This document shows, piece by piece, positions 45,284 to 57,400 of a stretch of DNA of 64,000 bases. Where the stretch lies: the NCBI GenBank assembly GCA_004335835.1, contig RWJK01001943.1, forward strand, positions 124,001-188,000. Reading direction: 5' to 3'. Within the stretch, counting starts at the first letter, position 1. Each line of letters begins with the position of its first letter. Position numbers and translations under genes: made by a program. This DNA is from Scenedesmus sp. ARA3 (taxonomy: Eukaryota > Chlorophyta > Chlorophyceae > Sphaeropleales > Scenedesmaceae). Below the pieces are notes generated by a model. The model was given only the letters and a program-made list of their open reading frames with translations. It was not told the DNA's origin and ran no database searches.

Positions 45284-48200
45284 CTACTTCAACTGCTGCT
45301 GGTGTGAGTGGTTGCCGCGCACACCAACCAACAGCTGCAGCGCGGATTTGAGCCGCTGCAAGCCCAGCCCCTCCTTGGCTGACACAGGCGTGATAGGCAG
45401 GGTGGTAACAGCCTTCAACTGCTGCATTGCTGCTGCAGCTGCTGCTGGGGCCATTGCATCCAGCTTGTTTGCTACAACCACCATGGGCAGCTGAAGCACA
45501 CTGGCATCAAACTTGGCTAGCTCCTCCTGCATTTGGTAGCATGGCACCCAGCGCAAAGCATTCAGTCAATTTCCAGGGGGCTGTGAAGACGACATAGCAA
45601 ATAATGATAAGCTGGTGCAGCATGGCAGATTCCTATACATGCAACCAGCTTGCAGGTGCCATAGCCGATTAAACGCTGCTGCATCCATGACAAGCAGAGT
45701 GCAGCAACACACCAAGGGCTGCCTGACATAGCAATCGCGCTCACCAGCAGTATTGCCAGCTGTTCCTGTGGCGTGTAGGGCACCAGCACACCCCAGTCCC
45801 CAGCACCTGCTGCCTCTGTTCCTGCAGCTTGTGGCGCAGAAGCAGCGCCACTGTCAGCAGCACTGGCCTCCGCTCCACCTCTGCCTTGCTCTTCACTGGT
45901 CTGACCCTGCTGCTGCTGCTGCTGCTCACTGCCGCCAGTCATGTCCAGCACCAGCGCCAGGCAGCGGGCCTTCTGCAGGTGTGACAGGAAGGCAGTGCCC
46001 CTGCCCTTGCCGCTATGTGCCCCAGGCACAAGCCCAGGCAGGTCAGCAACAACCAGCCGCTGCGTGCCGTCACCAGCACCAGCAGCCCCAGCATTACCAG
46101 TTGCAGCATCAGGGTTTGCTGATGACAGCGGCGCTCCTATCGCGTGGTGAGAGCTGCTGCCGGCTGCTGCCGCGGCTGCAGCTGCAGCTGCAGCTGCCAA
46201 TGGGCCAGGCTGAGCAGCAGCTGCTTCCTGCTGGCTCCCATCATAGCTGCTTGGCTCGCCCATGCCTGTTGAAGCCACATCATCTGTTATGGTGCCAAGC
46301 TGCGGCCGCAGCGTAGTGAAGGCGTATGAGCCCACCTACATGAGAAGACACAGATGGAGGGAGACCACAACGACCAGCCATCAAGCATGGATTAGCGTTG
46401 ATGACAAACCGAACAGCAAGTGTAGCACACGCAGTGCCTGCACTGACTGCAGACAAGTGGCAACATGTGATATGGCCTGCTGCCCGGCTGCTAGAGTTGT
46501 ATTGCATCCGCAAGTGAGGTGATGAACAGGCTGATCAACGATACAGCCGGTTATGGACGGTTCCATGCCTGTGTTCCTGCCCACCTGTGCGCGTGCGTGT
46601 GTGAGTGCAGCGATGAGCGAGCTCTTGCCCACATTAGGCAGCCCCACCAGCACCACATCAGCCAGCAGCCGCAGCTTCAGCAGCAGCAGCACCTGCAGCA
46701 AGCAGGAACAGATCACAGAACACAAGGGTGTAATGGTTGCAGCTAAGGGTGTCCTGCAAGTTGCTCTCATAGCAGAGGCACACAAGGGTGTACTGTTTGC
46801 CATCCATCACCTGCAGGGGAGCCACAGCGCCATGGCATTGCATCGCTAAGCTAAAAAACACAGCTCTGCTGCTGCAGCGGCAGTGTCCGCACCTCCTGCC
46901 CTGGCTGGCCATCGCTGCGTGCTCTGCCTGCAGGGCCGTATGGCTTGCTGGGGGTCCCTGCGTTGCCGCGGCCGCCCTTGCCTCCTTCAGCAACCCGCAG
47001 CGTCTGGCCCTCCCTTGTGAGCTCGCCCAGCAGCACAGCTTGGGACTCCAGAATAGACCACACCTGCAGGCAGCAGCAGCAGTAGCAGCAGCAAAGGCAA
47101 CAGTATAAGCCACACCTAGCCACAGCTAGTGAGAGTCACAGAAAGAGCAGATGGTGCGCTGCCTGCCGCTGGTTTTCGCCCGAGCCTGGCAGGCTGCTGG
47201 CAAACAAGCACATGGGACACATTGACGGCAGCAGGCACTGCAGGCATGCATGCAGCGTCTGTCCTCTTCCTCCCCAACGCCACCGCATGCGTTACCTGCT
47301 GCTTGGTGAACTGCCGCTCAACATCTTCCATCCAGCCAGCTGCACCAGCCGCTGCTGCTGCTCCATCTTCTTCAGCTGGCGGCAGCACCATCCAATCATC
47401 CTCATCGTCATACAGCTGCTCATCATCGCTGCTGCCCAACTCATCACCATCACTGTCACCTCCACTGCCTGCATCATCAACAGCCGCTGCTGTTGCAAGT
47501 GCAGCCGCATTGTGGCGCAGCAGTTGCTGTGGGGTCGGTAGCCTGCCATGGTTCAGCAGCCACAGCTTCTCCGCATTCGTCAGCAGCCGCCTGCAGCTGA
47601 GCAGCTCGTCATACAGAGCATCTTGACAGCCACCAGCCTCTGCATCTGAACTGCAGTGCTCTGCATCAACTGCTGTTGCAACTGGTGGACTGTGCTGCTG
47701 CCGCTGCTGTGGAGGCTGCTGCTGCTGCTGCTGCTGCTGCTGGGCTATGTCTGGGAACAGCTTACGCCTGCCTGAGCTACCTGCTGCGCAGCTGCTGCCT
47801 GCTGCATAAGCATTGCTGCCGTCCACCTGACCAATGCCCACATGCTGCTGCTGCATCTGCAGTGGCTGCGCATGCCTTTCTGCCACAGCAGCACGGACAG
47901 CTGCAGCTGGCGCTGCCGCCGTCATGCGTGGCAGCGGTGTCACCCCATGTGGCACTGCTGTGCTGCCTGGTGCCTGCTTCATCTCAACCAGCTGCCAGAT
48001 CAGCGTGCCCAGGGGTACATCCACTACTTTGTCTGACCCTCGCTTGCCCTCCATCCACTGCTTGCCGCCGCTGCCGCCATGTGGCGCCTCAACGTGCAGC
48101 GGTATGCTGCCCAGGCCTGTCAGCTGCTTGGTGGCGCGCAGGATGACGCCACCGCCTGGGGCACCATTGCCGCCAGCAGCACGGGGGTGGTGGCCTGGAA

Positions 48201-48551
48201 ACAGCATGCCAGACACGAAGCAGTGTGGTGGCACACGAAGCAACGGTGCTTGCGATCAATGCTGCACAAGTATGCAGTGTGTGTAAACTCATACCAGTTT
48301 AGGTGGAGCACTGCACTCCTTGAATCCTGCTCTGGAGCACTGCACCAGGCCAGAGGGCACCCACCTGTGCGTCCAAACAGAGCGCTGTGGCCTCCACCGC
48401 CCTGGCCGCCCTTTGCAACCATCCGCAGCTGGTCCACAAACCTGACCTTCTGGCTGATGTGGGGTTTCTTGGGGTTTGTGACAGCTGACAGCCATGCAAC
48501 ACACTGCTGCAGTGGCCGCTGCTGCAGCTGCCATCTGAAACTTTGGATCAT
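45284..48551 (-). CDS. OBG: Obg-family GTPase, organellar, with large inserts
   Basis: Six exons, 48551-48365, 48194-47296, 47063-46893, 46692-46585, 46335-45745 and 45526-45284, give 732 residues (bacterial Obg about 340-430). The glycine-rich Obg fold starts VRFVDQLRMVAKGGQGGGG and resumes as AAGGNGAPGGGVILRAT and VAEGGKGGRGNAGTPS. GTPase motifs are complete: G1 GLPNVGKSS (436-444), switch I YAFTTLRP, G3 DLPG (from 553), G4 NKLD (from 672) and G5 SAK (701-703). The family binds the large ribosomal subunit during assembly. The N-terminus (MIQSFRWQLQQRPLQQCV) resembles a mitochondrial presequence. A roughly 250-residue low-complexity insert (poly-Gln, then an acidic DDEDD stretch) splits the Obg fold. 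A poly-Ala insert separates switch I from G3. Confidence 0.92.
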
Positions 48552-48998
48552 GAACCAGAGCTGAGTTCTGTGTTGTTTGCAATTGGCAGAACATGCAAGC
48601 AGTAGCTTGGTGGCCAGGTGGGGTGCAGGCGTCAGCTACGGTGCTGCAGTGGCAGCTGCTGAAACAGATAGCCCGTTGTGCAGACCTTGCAATTTCAAAG
48701 GCACTGTTGCCGCAATATCAGTGGCTTGAGGTCAGCAACAAATTGCAAAGCCCAGCCCACCAGGAGTGTTACAGGCAGACCAACCGGCACAGTAACCCAT
48801 TACTCGTACAGTAATTGACGAAGAGCATGGCTTGCATGAATGCAAGCTGTCGCACGTGCACGCTTATTCACAGCAGCAGCCCTTGCAGACGATCAATTCC
48901 CAAGCACGTGATCCGGGTGTGAGTTCTTCGAAGTGTGTTGCTCGCTGCCGATCCTGACAGATTAAACGCTTTACAAACAACATCTTGTTAGTCACCTA
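48552..48998. promoter_or_regulatory. Divergent promoter region, OBG / allantoin synthase
   Basis: 447 bp separate the two start codons on opposite strands. No TATA box stands out and no coding exon is seen. Confidence 0.5.
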
Positions 48999-49864
48999 AT
49001 GGCTGTACACGTTACTTGGGATGTTGCACATACAGCTTGTTCTAGCAAGCAGTTTGCAGACAAGCTTGCAGCAGCAGGGTCTTACCCGTCCCTGGAGGCA
49101 TGTATCGCAGCTGCACAGCAAATTTGGTGGAACGAAGTAGACGTGCAAGGTTGGCTGGAGGCTTTCGCTGCCCATCCTGAGATAGGGGATGCAGGTGAGG
49201 GTGATGGGTAGCAGTCTCTCAATCCCAGGAAATGCACTGGCAAAACAATATGAAACGTATCAGTCAAGATATGTCAGCTCCTTGCCAACCCTCGGACGCT
49301 GCAAAGTAACCCCTTACACAGCCTGCAGTGAGGCTGGGACCACTAGTGCCTGCGAAGTGTACCTGCTGTACTCCATGACAGGCATAATCCACCCAACACT
49401 GCCAATCTTCCGAGGCTCTTTTTCCACATTGAAATCACGTTTGTTTGTCATGCCTGCGCAGCTGCCCTCAAGGAGAAGTTTGCAGCGCAGGGCCAGCAGC
49501 AGGCATTCGGCCAACTCAGCCAAGGAGAGCAGGCAGCAGCACTAGCCAGCGCCAACCCCCAAGTGTTTGAGGAGCTCGCCGCTCTAAACAAAGCTTACAA
49601 AGCAATGCATGGGTTCATCTTCATCATCTGCGCTAGCGGCAAGTCAGCGCCGCAGATGCTGGAAGCAATCCGCTCCCGCATCAACAACTCACCATACGAT
49701 GAGCTAGGCGCAGCAGCACGCGAGCAGATGAAGATAACACAGCTGCGGCTGGAGAAGCTGCTTGCAGGAAGCAGCAGCAGCAGCAGCAGCAGCAGTGGTG
49801 GCAGCAGCAGTCCTGCAGAGCGTGCGCATGTGCGCACAGGGCAGCTGGTAGGCCACTTGATGCC

Positions 49865-49895
<31 letters not shown>

Positions 49896-50708
49896 CCGGC
49901 AGCTGGACACGGCGGCCCGCTGCGATCGCCCATCACCACACATGTGCTAGATACAGCGCTAGGCATGCCTGCAGCAGGCCTGCCCATCTCGCTGCTGCGC
50001 GTGATGGACGGCTCTGCTGCTGTGTTTGACTGCCTGGCATCTGGCGTGACTGATGCTGACGGCCGCATTGGCAACCTGCTGCCAGCCAGTGCCTGGGTGG
50101 CGCCCGGCACCTACCGCATGCGCTTTGACACTGGAACATACCTCAGGGCCTGCAGGTACGCTGACTGTTGCACAGGCACCCTGTGTAATGCATTTGCAAA
50201 AGCGGGTGAATCAAAGTGTGGCTGTGCGTGTGGCAGGGTGTGCAGGGTGTGCTGCAGCGCCTGCGCAGTTGCTGGCTTGAAGCCAGCATGATGTGTCAGC
50301 AGGGTACTCGTTCAGCATGTGGTGTCCAGCTGTGTGACACTCTGTGTCCCTTGATGTGCCTGCAAAGACAAAAGAACTCAGGGGTTGCCCGGCAAACGAG
50401 GCATACGCGTGAATTGCGGTTGTAGCAGCAGCAGCAGCAGCAGCGGCATCATGACAATCGCCTTGTCAGATGCTTCGACTTCTGCAGGAAACACAGGCCC
50501 TGCTCTGCAACAGCAAAGATCCTCTGCTGTTGCTGCATACGCGTGCCTTTGTTCCTCCAGGGAGAGGCACCCTGATGTGTTCAGGGCCGTGCCCTTCTAC
50601 CCCGAGGCAGCCATTGACTTCAGCATCACACCAGACATGTCCAGCCAGCACTTCCACATCCCGCTGCTGCTCAACCCCTACGGCTACAGCACCTACCGTG
50701 GCAGCTGA
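48999..50708 (+). CDS. TTL: Allantoin synthase: OHCU decarboxylase fused to HIU hydrolase (TTL)
   Basis: Three exons, 48999-49194, 49462-50155 and 50561-50708, give 345 residues. The N-terminal OHCU decarboxylase has the HPEIG motif with the catalytic His at 59, and the helices KAMHGFIFIICASGK and REQMKITQLRLEKL. After a Ser/Gly linker, the transthyretin-like HIU hydrolase runs from SPITTHVLDTALGMPAAGLP to the diagnostic C-terminal YRGS. The fused enzyme converts 5-hydroxyisourate through OHCU to S-allantoin, the last steps of urate breakdown, normally in peroxisomes. Plant versions carry an internal PTS2 between the domains. Here RTGQLVGHL (about 190-198) occupies that place and fits R-x-x5-H-L, but with Thr at the second position. 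A poly-Ala run follows it. Family and fusion firm. Confidence 0.94.
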
Positions 50709-53700
50709 GGCGGCAGCAGCAGCAGAGGCGGCATTGACAGCAGTGGCAGCAACAGCAGCATCGCAGCAGCTTGACTTTTGACCATGCTTGTCATTGCTGC
50801 TGGCAGAGGACAAGTGTTAACAACGCAACGTTGCATGTATTGGTCAAACAGCACGCACACAGCTGGCAAGTTTGTCAGGGGTGGCTGGCAGCAGCTGCAA
50901 AGGCTGTACATGTCTCGTCCTGCAGTCTTGTTATCTCGGCAACAGTGTATTATGCACCTTGGTAACAACTGTTACATCTCTTGAGCTGTCTCAATGTGTT
51001 GGTGGTGAAGCACTGACCATGGCAACCGTACTACAACATCGGCCATGCATATGCATATGCATAGGGCAGAAACTGGCTGGTCTTGGTCTGCAGGAACGTT
51101 GCGCGACGAAAGCATGCTCTTCGCAGTCTGCAGTTGGTCAAAGCCATCACGCTGCGCTGTTTGCCGTACACATCGTACACATAGCAGACATGCACCTACA
51201 CTCCAGCGTGGCCAGTCAGATGCCTGCACACGCCGAGCGTAAAACAGCTCACCCTTCAAACGGACAAGGTCGACGCATCAAGCAGGGCGGCTGATACGTC
51301 AGCTTCAGTCAGCGGTGCTGTGCACATCAACCATGTAACAAAGTGTTGCATGTGGCATGCAGCACCCACCATACCACATCATGTGGATATACCTCCTTGC
51401 AATGCTTCCACGAGTTCCAACCCAACGTGCCTGCAAGCAGATTCTCTGCCAGGTGCTCTGTAATTGAGCGGGCTGTGGGGCGAACTGAAGCTGCTACTGA
51501 TGTTTGGCAGGCGCTTCCTCAGCAGCTCATCAACATCATCCAACTGCACAATTTTTTTTGCAGGAGCGTGCATGGATGCCAGGCTCTGTACAACATGTAC
51601 ACATACATGAGGTATGCACCATGTGAGGGCGTGTTGCTATAGCACAGCACCGCAGCGCATGCATGGCGCAATGCACCATCACCACCACAAGAGAGAACTC
51701 CTGACAAACACAACAATGCCGACAACAATAATTGCAAGCAACCCCCTACAATGCAAATAATGCTTCTCCAAAAGCTGAATGTGTCAAACAAAATTGCAAG
51801 CACACCTCAACACGCCCACCAACTACAACTCTGCAACCACAGATGCTGATGCACAAGGTGTTTCCTACACATACCATCTAAAGTCAGCCCAACTGGACTA
51901 GCAACTGCAACAACTCGCCTACCAAAACACTCACAGGAGTGCGCGTACAGGCAGCCATGTTACCCACGGATCATGACAGATATGCACGCATTGACGCATG
52001 TGCAGCTGCACCAATGCTGTGTCTGTTGCACAAGTCCAGCCGGGTGAGCTGACTGCAGCTGAATGCTACTTTCATAGTACGGCTGTCAGTGGCTGGTGTG
52101 CTGTGCAAGTGAAAGGCGCGCTTGCTGGGCACCTGATGGTGTAGGGATAGAACATAGTGCTGCAAACACCGGTCGGACAGCCTTACGCCAGGGAGCAAAG
52201 CACCCTAGATATGAACGCCGTGCACGGAAAGCTGACAACCGTGCATTGCAACTGTGCCACCATGCTGCTGCTGTAGTGTGCCCCACATCTCTACAGCACT
52301 ACCAACCAGACCTGTTCAGTAGCCGTTAGCAACAACGCAGGTGCACGCTGCCCTCTAAGCGCCCAACAGCCCGCTGCACAGCGTCCCGGCAGAGCAACCG
52401 GGCATCCATTACAGACTGCAGCGTCTTGACACAAGCAACAACACACTTTTCCCGCCACATCCACCAACCTTGGCTCTTGACTGATCATACATGCCAGGTG
52501 CATACAACAGAGTCCATGTACACCCTTGGAACAATTCATAGCAGCTGCTGCGGAGTGTGGCTCTGAGCAGCGCTGCTCAACGCTAGCGTTGGCAGAAAAG
52601 CAACGGGCATGAGAAAACTCCACAACACCAACAGATAATACCAAACAAGCAGGAAGCCAAACATATGTTGTACATTTGCTGCCCACAGCATGCATGCTGG
52701 CAGAAAACGCTGCACAAGCACGCAAGCGCAAGCCACACCTTGGTACATGCCGCTGGACTTGATTCAGACCAGCTGCGCTCTACGGCTTACAGCTGGGGCA
52801 AGTGCTTCTTGCAGTCTCACATGCTGCAACAAGCAGCACCAACGGCTGCCTGTGCAGACAAACCTTACATGCACGCCTACACGCCAGCTGCCTGGCATGG
52901 CATGGCATGCCTGGTGTACAGGTGGCGTGAGGGACAATGCCTTGTGTGCCACCAGTTGTGGTGGCAGCACCCCGGACTTGCCCTTATGTGCTGTTGGCCA
53001 GCGCATTATGACATCAGACGTACGCATTTAACTGGCAGCCGCCTCTATCCACTGCAGTTGACAGCTGTAGCTCTTGATGAATGTCATGATGTGCTGGCCA
53101 ACAGCATCTCAGGGCAAACCCGGGTGCCTCCTAAACACATGTGGGCTGCACAGGGCAGTGCCAGCTTCACGCTAGCCAAACATGCAAAGTACCATTTCGT
53201 CATCATCAGGCTCCATGCAAGCCATGCAGTGCACGCCACACAACAGCTAGTCAGGGCAATGCTGAATGAATCAAAAAGCGCCATCACGTGCTGTGGCACG
53301 TTGGATCTCTACATTTGGCTTCAGCACCATGGAGATGCATCGCAGGCTGCTGCACAAGTCACAGCGGCCACAGTCAGCAGCAAGCACCTGGTTTGTGGCT
53401 CAGCATGCGGAGCATCACCAGGTCTGCTGCAGCAAACAGAGCGGTAATGTCACAAATGCATATGCTCCAACAAGGCAAACAGCGCCAGCTCAGAAGAAAG
53501 GTCTGCGCATGTACTGGCTGCCAGCCAGCCAGCACACCGGTTATTCCAGCAAAACCGGCAAAATTGTTCTACTTTCAGCATAAACAAGCACTGTTAGCAG
53601 GGCGCGGATATGACATCTACAGCACACAAATGACGAACCAGAGGCTACCAGCTTACCAGCTGCGGCAGCTGAATTCCTGTACTACGTAGTGACATACTTA

Positions 53701-54401
53701 GCGCACAGAAGTGTGTGGCGGTGCTGGCAGTGTCTGCCCTTGGCAAACACTGCATGTGCTGCACATCAATGGCTGTGGTGTACGCTCATCTGAGTAGCCT
53801 GCCCTAAGGACCAGCATGCATGGATGGACTCAAGTAGAGTACTGCGTATGGTGGCAAAACACACGCGGCTCATCCAGCAATGTGAGAGCAGCGAGCTGAC
53901 CACCCAAAAGAGCACATTTGCAAACCAATCAGTGCCAGACGCACCAAACCAACCACAGCTGTCATGCTTTCCACACGACATTATCTTCTCTACTAAACAC
54001 TGGTCTGCAGATTTCTTGGTGTTGCTGATGTACAGCAGATGCTCGAAGTACACAATGTTGGACTACAGAGCTGCAAGGCATATGCTGCCAGCAATGCGGT
54101 GCTTTGCAGTGGAGGTGACTCTGCTCTAATATGATGCATACTACATACTGTGCTGTGCATTGTACACATTCTCCAAAATACACTGTGGTGAGTTGCCGCG
54201 CCACCACCTCATGGTGCAACCCTTTCCACGAGAACTCGACAGGTGTACTGCAACACCCAGCTCGCCCGGGCGGGCCCGGGCCATGACATGAAACAGCTGA
54301 AGACCACCATGATGCGCTGCACTGAATCTCTGAGGCACGTTTGCTGCTAGTGATCCCAACCCCTGCCTTTCTGACACCTCCTTGATTGTCAATCTGCCTG
54401 C

Positions 54402-54443
<42 letters not shown>

Positions 54444-54466
54444 ACAAGTTGCAGCCGCTTAGGCAG
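50709..54466. other. Long gene-poor region between two convergent genes
   Basis: About 3.8 kb with lower GC than the genes. No exon set with consistent phase was found. The longest frame (52665-53447, plus) is rich in Cys, His and Trp and lacks any motif, so it is probably chance. A minus-strand stretch near 51430-51545 (KIVQLDDVDELLRKRLPN) has AG before it and some coding look, but no partner exons. Contains the PLD 3' UTR with (CTG)12. Confidence 0.4.
54405..54440 (-). repeat. (CAG)12 in the 3' UTR of the phospholipase D gene
   Basis: Twelve pure CTG units on the plus strand lie 27-62 nt past the stop codon of the minus-strand gene. Confidence 0.85.
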
Positions 54467-57400
54467 CTACTCAAAAAGCTCCTTCCTCTTCTTGCCAGCA
54501 CTGGTCACCACGTCAATGTAGCATACAAACGCTACCTTGAGCAGGTCATACTGCTGCCCGTGATGCTTGCCGGGCTTGGTGCAGGTGACTGCTGCCGGGC
54601 CCCAAGTGTCAACCGCCCCAGCCGCTGGCTGTGTGCTGCTCCTCCTTGCCACAGCCATGCCTATATGCTTCAAGCCTGATGCTGTGTGGGAAGAGCGAAT
54701 AGAGCACAGATCCGTGGCACCTGCTGCTGATGCTGATGGTGCTGCTGCTGCTGCTGCTGCTGCTGACAATGATGCTGCGTCCTCACCCAGCAGCTGCTGC
54801 AGCATTGAGGCGCTGCGCTTCAGCTCGAGTGGGGTGTTGCAGTGCCAGTTGAAGTTTCTGTCTCCAGATGTCCCAGGTTTAGCGCGCTGCTGACCCGGTG
54901 GAGCTGATCGAGCTAGTGGCCAGGTGTAGAACCCCCCGCCTGACTGCGGCGAAGCTGGCAGCTGCTCTGTGAAGCAGCAGGGCGTCCTCCGGCGGCCAGC
55001 AGCAACAGCCTCACAGCAGCTGACGCGCACCACCGCAAACGAGATCTCCTCCTTCAAAGCTGCTTTTGCAGCTGCTGTAACACCTGCTTTTCTGCTTTCT
55101 TCATCCTGCAGCTGCTTCACAAAGCCAGGCGCACTCTGCATCGCAGCGGCACAGTTGACGCACCAAGTGCTGCGGCCGTCACTGGCGTGATGGTGGCTGC
55201 TGCTACTGTCGGAGCTGCCACACCTCAAGAGTGGCTCCACTGGCTGTGGAGTTGCTGCTGCCACTGCTGCTGCTGCTGCTGCCGCCGCCGCTGCTGCCTC
55301 TGCTGCTGCTGCTGCAGCAGCAGTCAAGTCAACGTGAGGTGCACCAGGCACAACATACAGCAATTGCATCGCAGCTGTAGGGGGAAAACTATACTGCCCA
55401 GGGCTGGTTGGCTGTGCCAAGCTGCAGCTGCTATCCCAAGGCCGGTCAGCAGCTGGATCCAGCAGCAGCAGCTGCTGCATGCTGCTGCTTCCACTGAAGG
55501 CCGTCTGCAGTGTCTGGCCTGCGGGCATGTCCAGCATGCTGTGTGCAGGGTCTGTCAGAGGCATGCTGGGCCACATGGCTGACATGCCTGCAGCACCTGT
55601 GCGGCCGTCTGTGACAGGCCAGTGTGTGCTGCAGCTCCCGCCACTGCTGGAGGCCCTTTCCCTGCTCCAAGGCCGGACAGGGTTGGCTCCCAGTGTCAGC
55701 AAAGGGTCGGCCATGAGACTATCGGAGCCATCCAGCTGACTCTCAAACACACTGAGGCCGTTGGGCACCAGCAAGCTGTTGGGTGCAATGATGTCGGGCA
55801 GCAGGCTGTTGCTGTTATAAGCCTGTAGTGCACAAGGATCAGCAGCACGGGTGTGACACGTTTGTTACTCGGTGGCCAATGGCTTTGAACCAAGTGCATA
55901 CAGCTGCAGCAGCACAACTCAATATGGAAGTGTCAGCACCTGCTACAGTTGCCCTGGTTGTGGCACCTATGGTACTGGTCGTGCACCTGCCGTCTCTGAG
56001 AGAGGCTCTGAGAATGTACAAACGTTGCATCGAATATCCTACTTGCATTTCAACACGAGGGCTGCCTGCTCAAGTAGCCCAAGGCACCCATACCACTCAC
56101 CAAGCCCATAGATTCAAGACACCTTGTGGCTGACTCGGATTCCTGCTCAAAGGTCGCTTTAATGTACTCTAAGTCAGACGGAAGCTGCGTGCGTGCTTCG
56201 CTTGCTGCCATCCTGCTGCCTTGCTCACGGTGCTGCAGTTAGGGCCAGGCTCAAGCTCAGCGCCAAACGCTGGCTGTATCCACATCAACGATGCACCAAA
56301 CAATAAACAAGCACCATCGCGATCAACAGATCTGCAGATCTCTCGGCCTGAGTGGTAAGTCGCCCATCCGTGCGCCATCCGTGCGCCAGGGTTTGGCAAG
56401 AAAACATCATAGACTCGCAGGGCATTCCATGTCGGTGCATTATCAGCGTTCCACTGCATTATCAATAACTTTTTTTGATGCGTGACAAATATACTGGATT
56501 CACTGGGAGCTCAAATCAAAACCGCCCTCGCACGGCAGGCTTCTAAGTTCGGCAGGCGTTTATGTGCCTGCCATCAGCGGTTGAACGTCACAGCTGATTC
56601 ATGGGTGGCGCGCCACCGCAGACCAAGCCGAATGACGTGCCTTGCACCAATCGGGGTTCTTCGACCCAGTTGCAAGTTTACTGCATCGTGTTGGTGTCAC
56701 AAGCTCTCTGTCAGATCACCATTGGTAAGCCAATGGAAGCAAACCCGCTCTACTGACAGGGCTCCGAAGCTAAGGATAGGCTGCAGCGGCTCCCAGTGCA
56801 GTGTACTGACACAGACTGCCTGCTGGATGCACATCTCTTGTAGATAGGTGCGGACAGTGCTGCATCAAGCCCATGAACACAGATGTCTGCCTCAGGAGTC
56901 GTTGCTGGCGAGGCTCTCGCATACAAACACGTTGTCGCCAGTGCTGTTAAAGTGAGGATGATTAGCTCATTGCAGTGGGGCACCCTTGCAGGTGTGTATC
57001 CATAACAGCAAGAACAGGCTCCGCATGGTCCCATGCACCCTTGATCCAACGTGCAAAACGTCATACACCAGCAATTGCCTGCAAGCACCCAAGCAGTGCA
57101 ATGCATCAGCAGGTGCTAAGTGACAGTACAGACCTGCTTGAACAGCAGGCCATGCAAGCTCAGGGGCTGCCTCAGCCGCATGACACATCGTGTTGCGCAT
57201 GTTACCAGGCTGCATGCTGCATAGCTGCATAATATGCGGTCAGCATGGTTCTCTAGTGTAAACCTGCAGCGCGTTGCAAGAAAACATGAAAGTATCTGGG
57301 GTGGGTCATACGTTGTGTAGCATACACTAGTGCTGCAGGTCGGTTCTGTGATCCGGCAGCGCAGCAACAAAGAAACAACACACAACTGGATTCACCCTTC

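Noticed and set aside
52665..53447. 260-codon plus-strand open frame
   Set aside because: Composition is Cys/His/Trp-rich with no motif, no flanking exons and no similarity I can see; it fits chance in a spacer.
54141..54392. Minus-strand frame downstream of the PLD stop (SLAANVPQRFSAAHHGG...)
   Set aside because: No ATG start or usable acceptor joined in phase to the PLD last exon was found; treated as 3' UTR.
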